Below the pieces are notes generated by a model that was not told the origin of the DNA, made no database searches, and saw only the letters and a program-made list of their open reading frames with translations. Below are positions 12,092 through 23,928 of a DNA stretch of 64,000 nucleotides, in pieces. The stretch is taken from contig NC_069371.1 in the NCBI RefSeq assembly GCF_021730395.1, forward strand, positions 70,772,001-70,836,000, in the 5' to 3' direction. The DNA is from Mercenaria mercenaria. Lineage: Eukaryota > Mollusca > Bivalvia > Venerida > Veneridae. Every line of letters begins with the position of its first letter. Position 1 is the first letter of the stretch. The position numbers and the translations under genes were made by a program.

Positions 12092-13292
12092 TTAGAGATC
12101 TGGATACTTTTCAAACACATCTAGCACGACATCCCTCGTTGAGCTATCTTCATTGAAATAAAAATCCACCCATGCATCAGAAATGACAACATTTGGAACT
12201 TTGCCATTTTTAGGATTGAAGGCATTGTAGTACATTTTATTCCACGCTTCATTTTCCAATCCCATGGACTTGTTGGTACAGGTGAATTCTTCCTCTGTTA
12301 TGTAACCTTTTCCGCCTTGGTCGATCATTTTGACATCAGCAATCACTGCCTTTCTGTAGACCTCCATAAATGTATCCTCCCCAGCCCTGAAGCGGTCTTT
12401 GGTCATTTCAATGAACTGTTCCTCAGTTACAGGACCGGATTTACCATGGAACACGAACTCGTCCCAATAAGAATTGATCAATGTTATTGCGTCAGTTCTG
12501 CTTTCTCCTTCCAGACCGGTCAGCTTAATATAGGCGTCTCTGGAATGTTAAGATATACTGTTATATTTTATTTACGTTGGAGCTAATCATTTGGTATTCA
12601 TGTGCTAAAGAACATCCATGCATTAAACGTAACTAGTTTCGTTTTGGAATAAAGCATTGGCAATGTTTTTGTCTAAGTTGTAAAATACCTACAAAATAAG
12701 GATGTCTAGCTATATAATAAAGAATACTATCTATTCCATGTAACAGGTGTGAGTGATTGTACCTTTTACAGCTACATGTAGATTATAAAAAAAGTGTTTG
12801 TATCTACATTTCGGTTAGAAACATGCCATTTAAGATAGAATATTGCCCTTTCATTTGCAAAATAGCCATTTCAGTGAGAATATTGCCATTTCAGTTCAAA
12901 TGTTGTTCACAGCACTAAACAGAAAACAACTTATTCATGTATTTCTTCCTATAATAAATTCATCTAAAGTATTCTTAAAATTTTCCTTTGGTATCGCCTT
13001 GTTTTCATATAATTCTCTTTTTTTTCAAATACGTGTTGGAACGACTTATGAAAATTTATGTTATATGTGTTCATCTTCTTTCAATTTTATCAATTATGCT
13101 AACTGGAGAAGTAAAAAGCATATGATTTTTTTTTTTATTTCTTATTATTGTCATTAAAATGGAAACTAGAAAAATAGAAAGAAACTATTACACGTCTCTT
13201 CGTTGATCGGCTCGTGTGAGTTGTCCTGCATGTTTTCTATCAAGTGCCTTGAACCACAATCTCCATTTCTTGATTAGGTACTCGTTAGCCAT
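12092..13292 (-). CDS. Sarcoplasmic calcium-binding protein-like, gene 2 (182 aa)
   Basis: Two coding exons on the minus strand: 13292-13192 (ATG, 33 codons plus 2 nt) and 12539-12092 (stop TAA). The donor reads GT|GTAATAG and the acceptor CATTCCAG|AGAC; the intron position and phase are identical to gene 1, which supports tandem duplication. The protein begins MANEYLIKKWRLWFKALD and ends DVVLDVFEKYPDL. Residues such as FVFHGKSGPVTEEQFIEM and AWVDFYFNEDSST align with gene 1. The EF-hands are eroded: loop 1 (18-29) has Ala at position 5, and loop 3 (107-118) reads DQGGKGYITEEE, keeping D1, G6, I8 and E12 but losing the acidic residues at positions 3 and 5. Either calcium binding is weak or the protein now serves another role. 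The ATG lies just after a good acceptor (ACAACTTCAG), so a 5'UTR exon is expected. The reading frame is intact and the splice sites are good, so I take it as functional. Confidence 0.88.
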
Positions 13293-13676
13293 TGCAACAA
13301 TCTGAAGTTGTACAAATCAATAATTCCTCCTTGTCAGAAACGAAATTAACAGTAAATAAACCATGAGCATTTCACCAGGGAAAAGTTTCTTGCATATTTT
13401 AAAATGGTGATTTTTTTGTGAGAAAGGAAAGGACCCATGAATACACATATACCTATACTTTTGCAGACATATACATGTATCGTTATGTTAATATAGTAAT
13501 TGCATAAATACATATTTTAATATATAGTACTCGCACATGTATTCAGGTATTGCTGGAAGTTGCTCCAATTTTGATTACATCATTATTTTGTTATCTCAGC
13601 TAACATTCAGTCCCAGTACCTTAGTTTGTTAAACTCAACAGAGGATGCCGTTTTAATTTGAGATTTGTTATAAATT

Positions 13677-13911
13677 GAGCCGCGCCATGGGAAAACCAAC
13701 ATAGTGGCTTTGCGACCAGCATAGATCCAGACCAGCCTGCGCATCCGCGCAGTCTGGTCAGGATCCATGCTGTTCGCTAACGGTTTCTCTAATTGTAGTA
13801 GGCTTTAAAAGCGAACAGCATGGATCCTGACCAGACTGCGCGGATGCGCAGGCTGGTCTGGATCTATGCTGGTCGCAAAGCCACTATGTTGGTTTTCCCA
13901 TGGCACGGCTC
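13677..13911. mobile_element. GAGCC palindromic MITE, copy 2
   Basis: A nearly perfect long palindrome, GAGCCGCGCCATGGGAAAAC at the left and GTTTTCCCATGGCACGGCTC at the right, with AATT repeated on both sides (13673-13676 and 13912-13915). It lies in the putative 5'UTR intron of SCP gene 2. This is the most symmetrical copy in the window. Confidence 0.9.
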
Positions 13912-13915
13912 AATT

Positions 13916-16480
13916 ATACTTAGAATGTAAGGTTTAAGGTTTGATGCAGATTATTATAATAACTTAATGATGGACGTTCACTGTATCTATGTTGTTGCTG
14001 AATGAATTTGATTCAAACATAAAATAAATGTTCTACATCATCAATCGTAACATATGAAATAAGGTAATTAATGCTAGCACCAATGAAATAATTTCATTTT
14101 TCGTTAAGATTTTAATGCACATTTAGCCTGTCTCTGACACAATGTACTACTAAAAGGATTTGGTTCAAATTCAAATTTAAAACTGTTATGGTTGTTTCAC
14201 ATTATTACATGTATACAAAAGATAATACAAAAGCGTTAAAACTCGCACATAAATATCTAATGAATTATGCCCTCATTTTGTATGGAATTTCTAGATAATG
14301 TTTTGAGGCCATTTCAATCTGTTTTGTATCTGGATGGAAATGATTCAAACTTAAAAAACACAGTTTTTCCTAATCATCACTGGCATCAGATTTCACACGG
14401 TCAATGAAGAGTGGATTTGTGTGCCATTGTTAGCCCGCCGTGGCAGATGTCACAAGAACTATTGCTATACCATCGGCTTTGGCGTCGGCCGTGTGTATAG
14501 AAACATTGTTAATAATTCTCAGCAAAGTGCATACATGTATCTAATAACAGAATGCAACTGCACACAAAGATATAAGATAGGACTAGATCATGTGGGGATG
14601 TTTTATGAAAACAAATGGAAAAGTACGAAACATCATTTCTAATCTGTTATTGTGTTGTTGTTTTTGTTGTTGTTGTTGTTGTTGTTGTTACTCTTTTGAT
14701 GCGGACTTCGTTGCTTGCCGAAAACTCATTTTTCTTAGATAGACGAAGTTGATCGGCACTTGTAACCCCTCTCTTCCTCCCAACAGTATTGAAGGAGTAT
14801 TAATCACTTTAGTGATAGCTCGCTATATCTATTTTAGTACAGTACAGATTTTAGAAACTAACGCCGTAACTAAAACATACTAAAAGCAAAGACGTCTACA
14901 GTTATTTAAATTTTCTTGTAGTTTTATATTTTCAATAATGAATAAATACTTTTATTATGCTTAATGGTCAATGTATTTGTTGATCGAGGCCGCGATCATA
15001 TTGAATAGGACAAGTATTTGCACGATGGGGAAACTATTTCATGATGGACCTGTCAATTCTTTACTTATGGGTGAAACAGGTCTCATAAGCGTAAATACGA
15101 CCAGCTTCTACTGATTATAAAACATACCGTACGATTTGTTGTGAATCAACTGTTGTTGTACTTTTAGTAGTTCAACCGCCACCCTTGTTTAAGAGCAACA
15201 TTTAAAAAACACGTTTTTTTCATCCTCAAGTAATAAGTAAGTAGACTCGCCCAGTTTAATCAATCTAGACGCATAATCTACATAGAGCGCTTACTTCACC
15301 CGATTTACATTCGGAACATTTTCACGCGTTTCGGGCTTTATCGTATGTTTAACATGGGATTTTTGAACCGTCCAAAGATGTTGGAAATGTTTGTCTCATT
15401 GTTTATTTTTTTTTAATAAAAATGTTACTGCTTTCATTGTCTACCACTTTTTTTCCACCCTTGCCTGAAAAAACAGTAATGAGTTTGTACACTGTTCAGA
15501 CAATTGTGCTCTGTTGAAATTTAACCAAATACAAGTTTACCTGCATAAACAGAAAGCATGATATGTCACCATGCGCGGATCCAGATGGGGGGGGGGGGGT
15601 GGGGACCGGGGGTCCGGACCCCCTCTGGAAAATCTTTAAAAAAGGAAAGAAGACAAGAAGGAAAGAAAATGTTTTTCGAAAAAGGCAACATTAGGACTGC
15701 ATGTAAAGTATATGCGGCTGCTGCTACATATGATCCCGACATAATTCATATTATTTATCTAAAAGAAACTAAGAATTTTACCTTCAAGAAAGCTTGATTT
15801 TATCATTTTCGCAAATTTAACAGGTTAGTCCATAAAACTGTCCCAGAATGCAAAAAATGAAGTGCCAAATTGCAAAATTTCCAGGGCGGGTGGGGGTGGG
15901 GGCAGGGGATCGGAACCCCTCTGAGAAAATTGGCTGTGTCCGTGCATGGTCACTATACCTGTCCAGTACTGGACATGCTAAACGCTTCATTCCTGCACAA
16001 ATGACAATTTCGCAACTTCTGTCCGGTTTGTACAAATTTCTGGCCGCGATAAACCATTTGACTTGTTAACTTTATGGATAGGGCCTGTGACCAGGTTTCA
16101 TCTTCAAGTTATTCGTACCCAGAATATTCGACCCAATCATAAGGCGGTTAAGTGCCACGACGTTAGAGGTTTAGCAGTTATCCGATAACGCAGCCCATAG
16201 AAAAATAATGCATATAAACTGAGCTCGACTTTGCACGCAACAAATTAAGCGTTACTGCCCTGTGATAGCTCTTGTTTTGTTTAGGTTTTTACGCCTGGTC
16301 CAGTTTTTATAAATCTGACGGAATGTTCAAGTTATCACAATTTCTTTAGAAATAGATAAGAAAAAGAAATGATTCTAAAATAGTTTTTAAAACGTAAATA
16401 TTGTCCGCAAAGTGTATTTGATTATTTGATAAACAAGATGCAACCATTTACCATCAAAATTTAACATTTACGTAAGCAAT
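13916..16480. other. Putative 5' intron of SCP gene 2 and intergenic DNA
   Basis: No coding exon recognised. It contains a TTG run (14652-14689) and, at 15573-15930, a repeat with GCGGATCCAGAT, a 13-nt G tract and CCGGGGGTCCGGACCCCC. If the exon at 16491 belongs to SCP gene 2, this whole stretch is intronic. Confidence 0.4.
14652..14689. repeat. TTG microsatellite
   Basis: A run of TTG triplets with one T-rich interruption. A similar TTG run is found in the SINE-associated sequence near 49600, so this may be a worn SINE tail. Confidence 0.8.
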
Positions 16481-16490
16481 AAGGACTTAC

Positions 16491-16518
16491 CGTTTGATCC
16501 TGCAACTAGCACAATAAA
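16491..16518 (-). other. Candidate 5'UTR exon of SCP gene 2
   Basis: On the minus strand a TATA-like element is followed by a short stretch ending in GGATCAAACG|GTAAGTCC, a strong splice donor. The next acceptor in the right place is ACAACTTCAG, 9 nt before the SCP gene 2 ATG at 13292. The start is estimated from the TATA spacing only. It could equally be chance; transcript reads would settle it. Confidence 0.4.
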
Positions 16519-16532
16519 ACTTGGTCAGAACA

Positions 16533-16550
16533 GATAATATATATTATAAA
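16533..16550 (-). promoter_or_regulatory. TATA-box-like element
   Basis: The minus strand reads TTTATAATATATATTATC, about 30 nt upstream of the candidate 5'UTR exon. Spacing to the presumed start suits a core promoter for SCP gene 2. The region is AT-rich, so this is suggestive only. Confidence 0.35.
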
Positions 16551-17086
16551 GCCTGTTTAATTTACTTGTTCCTGCGTGTTAGCAAAGAGGACGTCATTAG
16601 GTTATATACTAAGAAAAACGGCTTATCTTAAATCCGTTTCGAAACAAAAAATGAAAAACGCATTAAGATTCCGTGTCTTTGCACAAGTTATTATAAATGT
16701 TTTTCTCTGAAATGTGACTAAGAAATTAGCATGATTCGCTTATTATAGTCCCTATAATGCACGGTCATTAACTGCGACTAAAAATGCAATAGAAAACTTC
16801 ATTATCAATACTGAAATTTCTGTTCAAGTATGTCATGTCCAAATTCCAGGTGTCAAACGTTTGAGCATGTTTTCTAAATTTTGTTCCTGACCTCCACAAA
16901 TGAAGATTGGTGGAAATGAATTTTTTACATGATGTTTTATGGTTTGCAATCAGTGAAATTAAAGTTTCTGTTTCAGTATTTACTATTTTACAGGACAAGA
17001 CAGATATGATAACTATCTATGTTCTTCCGTGAATACAGTCGACATCGTACATGCAACCACCTGTATGGATCGATCTTTTATGTAGG

Positions 17087-17223
17087 GATAATACACGTTT
17101 TTTTGTGTATTAACGTCTGCAGAAGCCCGCGGGATTGTTTGTGACCGAGACCGAAGGTCGAGGTCACAAACATATCCCAAGGGCTTCTGCAGATGTTAAT
17201 ACACAAAACAAACGTGTATTGTC
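17087..17223. mobile_element. Palindromic MITE with AATACACGTTT ends
   Basis: The left arm (ATAATACACGTTT, GTGTATTAACGTCTGCAG, AAGCCC) mirrors the right arm (GGGCTTCTGCAG, TGTTAATACACA, AACGTGTATT). The centre is GTTTGTGACC...GGTCACAAAC. Just outside, TATTCTTGCATAAAAA (17227-17242) has an inverted partner at 18041-18056, so this palindrome may be one end of a longer element. Confidence 0.75.
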
Positions 17224-17226
17224 GCT

Positions 17227-18056
17227 ATTCTTGCATAAAAATATATTTCACGGCGATTTATGTATTGTTTTCATACGTGATGACTTGACGATTCCGGTAC
17301 ATTTTTTATTTACCATTCCAGTTGAAACGGTAAACATGTTTTAAATATCCGTATCCAGGGCCCGGAAATAAACAACGCTGTCAAAAGCACCTCCTGAAGG
17401 TTTTTAAGCGATTTTTTATCTCTCATTATTACAAACATAAAATTACCAATAATTGTTCATATCATTTCACAATTTGGTGGACTCGATCACAATTTCAAGA
17501 ATAATAACTTTGCATTCGAGTTATATTGAGTACGGACACGCAGTTGGAGTACGGATAAGTACGAACGTAGTGTCAAGTTTCCAAGCTGTTTATATAAATT
17601 CTTCGAGAAATTGGATAAAAACATACCGACTGATACTTACCAAAATCATAAATATAATACCTAAAAACGAACAATAGCACAAGTTACACGCGATACTTAT
17701 TTATTCACAGTTATTTACAATAACTGAACAGACGCTTTGTAAAGGGAGTGAACTCTAAGAGAAGCTAGGGCGTACATTGATGGGGGCAGTACGTTTGGGG
17801 TTGGAAACAGATACAGCTAAACATACTATGGGTTACATTGTATTTATAATGCTACAAGATGAGGTTGTTAAGGAAGAAACAAGACGCAGATGCCAAATAT
17901 CAGTGTGCGTAAAAATACATACATATAGCCCTGGCAAAGCATTTCAAAAATAAAAATCGGGTATTAACAGCACGTGAATTGCCTTGTTTGCACACGATTT
18001 TTCTCCCGTTAATACATGGGCGGATCCAGTGAAAAAAGTAGTTTTTATGCAAGAAT
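17227..18056. repeat. Inverted pair about 800 bp apart
   Basis: TATTCTTGCATAAAAA at the left and TTTTTATGCAAGAATA at the right are exact inverted partners. A second pair inside the right end (GGGTATTAAC and GTTAATACATGGG) echoes the palindrome at 17087. Read together, 17087-18056 could be one non-autonomous element or two that landed near each other. No coding frame was recognised inside. Confidence 0.45.
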
Positions 18057-18571
18057 AAAACTAAACTTCCACTTTAAAATCCATTCCAAACGTTTTCTCT
18101 ATGTAAATACATCACATAAAAGAACTTTCTGATTACGCGACCAGCGACCATATTAAATCGCCTGCAAATGTAGTATTTTTGTTGTGGACTCGTAATGACA
18201 GACGGCAATTTCCGTGCTTAAATGTATTACCGTTATGCAATTATGCAATTCGGCATTCATTGTACGTAAATGTGGCAGAACGCGCACACGACTTCCCGTA
18301 AAATCCCGTAGACTACCGAAATCGCATTCGGAGAATATGTAAATTTCCGAATGTTAGACAGGATTTTCCCGTGCTTTAGCCAGTGCTAGAAATACACGTC
18401 TTACACTCCGGTGTGTAAGATGACTCACATGTTGCAATTTATGAATGAATGTGTAAAATCATACGCAGCTATAACAAAATAGTGCTCAAAAGGAAAGCAT
18501 TCGTTATACTTCATTTCTTCTATTAATTTAAGAATACGGCATGCAAGAAAAAGAATATATCACTAGTTAAA

Positions 18572-18662
18572 GTGGCAGATAAATCTGGCTCTCGGGTAAC
18601 CGAGAGCCTCGTAACCGCCTAAACAGTTACGATAACTCTCGATCCAGATATTTCCATCTGAA
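18572..18662. mobile_element. Small palindromic element
   Basis: GGCAGATAAATCTGGCTCTCGG at the left is mirrored by CTCTCGATCCAGATATTTCC at the right, with GTAACCG and GTTACG inside. About 90 bp; a hairpin MITE or a degraded remnant. No second copy seen in this window. Confidence 0.45.
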
Positions 18663-18766
18663 TCTTCAATCAGTGAAAGATTCTTATATTCTAACAGTCG
18701 AGCAAGTCAGTGGAGTGCGGTTGTTTTATGTTATCTTATAATTTCTGTCACAGGTGCAAAATATTT

Positions 18767-19000
18767 GAGCCGCGCCATGAGAAAACCAACATAGTGGGTT
18801 TCGACCAGCATGGATCCAGACCAGCCTGCGCATCCGCGCAGTCTGGTCAGGATCCATGCTGTTCGCTTTCAAAGCCTATTGCAATTAGAGAAACCTTTAG
18901 CGAACAGCATTGATCCTGACCAGACTGCGTGGATGCGCAGGCTGGTCTGGATCCATGCTGGTCGCAAACCCACTATGCTGGTTTTCTCATGGCGTGGCTC
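18767..19000. mobile_element. GAGCC palindromic MITE, copy 3
   Basis: Ends GAGCCGCGCCATGAG and CTCATGGCGTGGCTC, with ATTT on each side (18763-18766 and 19001-19004) as a 4-bp target duplication. Same body as copies 1 and 2. Confidence 0.88.
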
Positions 19001-19004
19001 ATTT

Positions 19005-20700
19005 CTTGTTTTTCTAAATTTTATTTTACCAAATCTAATAATGGTATTACAAGACCATCACTTTTTAGCGGTTCCGTGGGTGGTCTGTTAATACAATGTC
19101 GACTGTATCATATCGTGTCCAATGTTTCAGGAGTCAATATTTGCATAAAACCTCCCTATTAAATCAACATATGTTTCGATTAACAGCTGAACATATTTTC
19201 ATAATGGCCCAGTTATAGATCCGAGGTCGGAGGCCACAGGCCGAGAGCTTCATGTACAATACTACAGACCTAGGAGCTATTACCGGGGAGAGGGGGTGGG
19301 AGGGGGATCGGTTCTTCTTAAAGTTGAATCCAGTGGATAAAAATGGTTAATTTGAGTTACATTTCTCGTAGTTTCGAGTTCTCCCATCGTTGTTTTTCTT
19401 TGTTTCGTGGTATCGTGCTTTCTTTGTAGGGAAGTTGTGAATTACTTGTGCACAACGTTCAGTTTTTATTAGAATACTTAACAATAGCCCAAAAAATTGT
19501 AAAGTACGCAAACAGAAACGTCCTAGTGGCGATAGCTTGACATTTGAGGAGGTATGCACCCAGTCGTTGAATAATGCGGCAAAGAGCTGAGCATGAAAAG
19601 ATATGTTCCGTTTTAGTTCTCACCATGTTAACATGGCACAAATCACGCGAAAAATAAATCTTAAATTGACCATTCTAGTCAATAAGAATATAAGTTCTAT
19701 TTTATCTTTTGGTACGGAGTTACAAAAATGGTCTGTCCGGCCGATGGCGGGTTAACAATTTGTTTGTGAATGCTATAGCGATATTTTTGTAAGAATTTTT
19801 TTATGGAACTCGCGTATTGATGGAGGTGTGTTAACACCACTTGATCATGGCAATAACATCGATTTTATGCTAGAATAATATTAAATACTTTTTAATGACA
19901 CTCTATTTTTAAAAAATAATTTTGAACATTTAGGTAACATTTTCGCCCGAAAACAGCATTTATTTCACAGTTCATGTGGGCTCATGAAGATTTCACTTTG
20001 TGATAAAGTGTATGTAGCAAAGCAAATTATTCTGCACAAAACTTTTGATAATGCATTTTGAAGCAGTCTATAGTATGTCTGCACGTGTGCATGAATAACT
20101 GATTTTCATGTCAAATGCAAATTCAGTAAAAACAAAAACTATAACCCACTTTAGAAACATCAATGTCCCCTGCACTCTTAGTTATCTATAAAAAACCATG
20201 TTGAGTAAATAACATTGAAAACAGGCTCTTACACCAGCAATGGCGTACTAGTATATTTGGCCGATCTATTATTCTGCTTTATCCTACCCTTATATAAGAT
20301 GTAGCACAAAAAACAAGTTTTGCATTTAAATCATCACCATTATATTGGAAATGTGTGAACTTAGAAAATGAGTGGTCAAATCAAATGTTTTTATCCTAAA
20401 ATAAAAAAGACATTGCTATTTTTCATTTTTACGGCACTTCTGCTGGAAATTTTGAAAACATTTTTTTTCCGATTTTTTTAATGAGATTGTTATCGTTGTA
20501 TTGGAAATATTTTAATTAAGAAAATAAGTAATGGGTAATATCAAAAGTTTTCATCCAGAAACAAAAAAGTAATTTCATTTTTTCAATTTTCCACAAACTG
20601 ATTTACACTATCAAACGTCATTTTAAATGACGACAAGTCTGAACGCTGTTGCTCTTTCCAACGACTTTTTTTCCAATTTTCTGAGCAGGTAGGATAAACA
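19005..20700. other. Intergenic, nothing recognised
   Basis: AT-rich sequence with no recognisable gene. A G-rich patch (19283-19312) reads GGGGAGAGGGGGTGGGAGGG. No tandem array seen. Confidence 0.4.
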
Positions 20701-20702
20701 GA

Positions 20703-20846
20703 AAATTAGATTTCTGTCTGAAAAAAAGAGAAATATTAGGCTCGTCTACGCAACATTTTGGGGCTCGGCAGCGCCTCGCCTAATATGATTTCTTCAACTC
20801 GCCCTAATAAATTTAAATTTATCAGACAGTAACCTAATATTCTCTA
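20703..20846. mobile_element. Palindromic element with AATATTAGG/CCTAATATT arms
   Basis: The left arm holds TTCTGTCTGA and GAGAAATATTAGG; the right arm holds TCAGACAGTAACCTAATATTCTC. Inside, GGCTCGGCAGCGCCTCGCC forms a GC-rich core unlike the AT-rich flanks. Probably a worn MITE. Confidence 0.5.
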
Positions 20847-20849
20847 TTT

Positions 20850-22410
20850 ATGTGTGCAGTAGGATGCAAAATATACGAGAATACTTTTCTCGTTTCTGCT
20901 ATGTCGCCAAGTATAATGAATCAAGTAATAACTTTGTTACTAACACAGGAGTACATCCGAGCACCAAAACCACATGCAATATTTTGAAAGAAGATTTATT
21001 GTAATGGCTGATAGGCATTGTCAACAGTATAAGCACAAAAGTCATTCACCCAGGCCGTACATGTTACTGTCGTTCAAAACAGTAATCACCTTCCATATTA
21101 TGAACTAATATCTATACAAAGTATTTTGAAACAGGTATAGATGTGGCAAAAGTGTCAAAAGTGTCAGTTAAAGATGTGACAAACTGTCGTCAAATGATAG
21201 TACATTATTGAAATAACTCCCTAGTTATTATCTGATGATTCTAACACCTTAAAGATTTTGGCAACATAAACATAGAAGGATTTTACCATGTATTGTCCTG
21301 TCGCTTAGAACACGTTTCGCAAAGTGACCTACATTTGGCTATTCCGGTTTACTCACTCGTATTTAAAACCACATTTTGTTCCAGATTAGTATCCATTCCT
21401 GGTGTAACTCGAAGGTGTTGTAAGAACCTGACGTTCTGAATATTAAATTGTATCTATTGTTTTATTCATGGCGCTAAATGTGACGTTTGGCGTCAATTTG
21501 TACGTGACGTCCAGTATACGTCTGACGTCGTTTCCGCCCGTTAGTTTTGTTATAGTTTAAACGTGAGTTAAGGAGCTTGGATGAAATTTACTTTGTTAAA
21601 GTAAATTTATTTGAGATACTAAAGTTGGTAAGGTTTTGTATTTTTATTCAGAAATAATTGTTATCATTAAGTAAATATTGTTATTATTTAAAACGTCCAT
21701 TTTTGCAGTAAATAATTGATTTATTATTTTTATTATATAAATGTAATTTTTGAATGTTTGTATGAATGCTGTTTTGTATAAATTTCTTGTACGTTTGTTT
21801 GAATATCTGTTTTTAAATTTATTGTAGAGAATCGGCATTACGGCATTTACGGCATTTATGGGGATACACATGATTGTCAGAAAATAAATGATGGAAGAAG
21901 CCGCATATCTCGCTTGTGTATGAGTAAGAATCCCGAGTCCCTTACAGGTGTTAGAATGAAAATAGATTTTAGTTTTGCGTACTTAATTGGCAAATAAAAC
22001 ACTTTTTTTTTCGTTCAGATTCGTCGTAATCAATCACGAAGACCGAACACCTAAAATCTATTTCCCAAGTAAATATAGTTCGTCACGATTGAAAATCTCT
22101 CCTCTAGAGCGGGGATTTTTTTTTTCAAATATACGTGGTAAGAATTGTGTTTTCCCTCTGTGCCTGTATCATATATCTTAAAGCTTGTTTTCAGTTTATG
22201 CAATCAAGGTATCAAACAGTTATCAAATATTCAAATAACTTTATCTCTTCCGTAACTTATCCCTTCCGTAACATAACATCTTAGCTGATCTAACTGCCTA
22301 CAAACATCCATAAAGCAAAAACAAGGTTTACTCATGTGTCACTCGAAAGAAGCAGAGGCTAATCTGCAAGGACTGTTAAGTTTAAATTGACAATTACTAT
22401 TGGAACAGTT
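20850..22410. other. Intergenic, nothing recognised
   Basis: No gene or repeat family recognised. A cluster of TGACGT/ACGTC motifs occurs near 21480-21535, which could be CRE-like sites, but no gene lies close by to give that meaning. Confidence 0.35.
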
Positions 22411-22413
22411 TTT

Positions 22414-22580
22414 GAGCCGCGCCATGAGAAAACCAACATAGTGACTTTGCGACCAGCATGGATCAAGACCAGCCTACGCATTCGCGCAATCTGGTCAGGA
22501 TCCATGCTTTTTGTTAACGGTTTCTCTAATTGCAATAGGCTTTGAAAGCAAACACCAAGGATTCTGACCAGACTGTGCGA
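22414..22580. mobile_element. GAGCC palindromic MITE, copy 4 (truncated)
   Basis: Left end intact (GAGCCGCGCCATGAGAAAAC); the right arm stops after GACCAGACTGTGCG, so roughly the last quarter is missing. More diverged internally than copies 2 and 3. Confidence 0.8.
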
Positions 22581-22584
22581 TTAA

Positions 22585-23855
22585 TTAACATGTTTTAAGG
22601 TATACATTTATCCCATCAAAGACAACGGCAAAAAGATAATTTCGTGCAGTTGGGAGTAAATCAATGAAACATGAACATCAAATTATAAACTTTTCTCAGA
22701 TTTTGAATTTAAATATTATGTAGATAAAAAGACAACTAAGAAATTCGGAATTGCATTAGCAAGACTTTGTCTGTACGCACATAATGTTCTACAGAAACAG
22801 GTAGATGACAAAAACCAAACTCAATACCGAGAAATGAAAGAGTTTATTGTATGCAATGATACACTTCTATTTAGAATGACAGATTTATAAAGATCTGTGA
22901 CAGAGTTTTATTAAGGAATAGCACTGAAAACGTCCAAATGTACCAACAATTTTTAGTTATATATTGTTATCCGAAAACCACCTTATTCAGAATAATATGT
23001 CAATTTTTGTGTATAAGGCATTCGAACTCCGTAGACCTATCTGTTATAACTAAATTTTTTCTCCTCAAGACATAGAGTGTTTGCTACATATTATATATAT
23101 AAAGTGAGCCTTTAATATATATTAAAGACGCACTTTAAAACTTTTTTGCTGTTTATATATTCATTTTTTAAAAAAATGTAGTCAGTGTTTTTCATTCAAA
23201 TGAAATTTCCTTATTGCAGTACTGTATTGTTATTGTTTATCAGAAATAAATTTATGAAGTGATACTTTTAGTTATTTCAATGTGTAATGAGAGTAATTTA
23301 TTTTGTTTATCTAATTAGTTTATGCAGACTAAGCAGACTTCTCTGCAGTGACCATTCGAAACATGGCTCGTACTGCTTTGTCTCCTATGAGTAACTACAA
23401 ATAGAATATCTTTCAAGAAAATAAAATTTGTTCAAGGTAAAGAATAACTCCATGATTGATATAAAGCCATCTCAAAAAAGGAATAACCATTAAATTAATT
23501 TTCGAATCGATAGACGTTAGCCATTTTGTTTTTAATGTAGACTGAAAAATGGCCTTGCGCAACGACCAATCAAAATCGATATTCACTTTTCTGTATACCG
23601 TTTGTATAGAGGGGTCCACTGAAAGGAAAAATCGCTCACGGGATAAACGGTTTTACATAACGTGCATGTTAACCAATGAAAATCCGAGAAATTCATTTGC
23701 AGTATTATATATATATATATAATTCCATTAGCCGTTTACCTTAATAACCCTTTACCTTTCAAGAGTCGGTGTAATTTGAAATTTATGAAAAAGGCATATT
23801 TTTTGCTATCCTCAAAGATGAACTCTTTTTAATTATTCATTACAAAAAACTGTGC
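22585..23855. other. Intergenic, nothing recognised
   Basis: AT-rich; TA-rich short repeats at 23090-23125 and 23704-23722. No coding sequence recognised. Confidence 0.4.
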
Positions 23856-23857
23856 AG

Positions 23858-23859
23858 TC

Positions 23860-23922
<63 letters not shown>
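23858..23922. repeat. CT microsatellite
   Basis: About 30 CT dinucleotides with one TAT interruption near the start. It directly abuts the left terminal repeat of the miniature element at 23929. Confidence 0.95.
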
Positions 23923-23925
<3 letters not shown>

Positions 23926-23928
23926 GTT

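Noticed and set aside
21480-21535. Cluster of TGACGT/ACGTC motifs resembling CREB sites
   Set aside because: No gene lies near enough to link them to regulation; left only as a note in the intergenic entry.
23413-23619. Minus-strand ATGGCTAACG resembling the SCP start codon context
   Set aside because: Similarity ends after four codons and no WKLWFK-like sequence follows.
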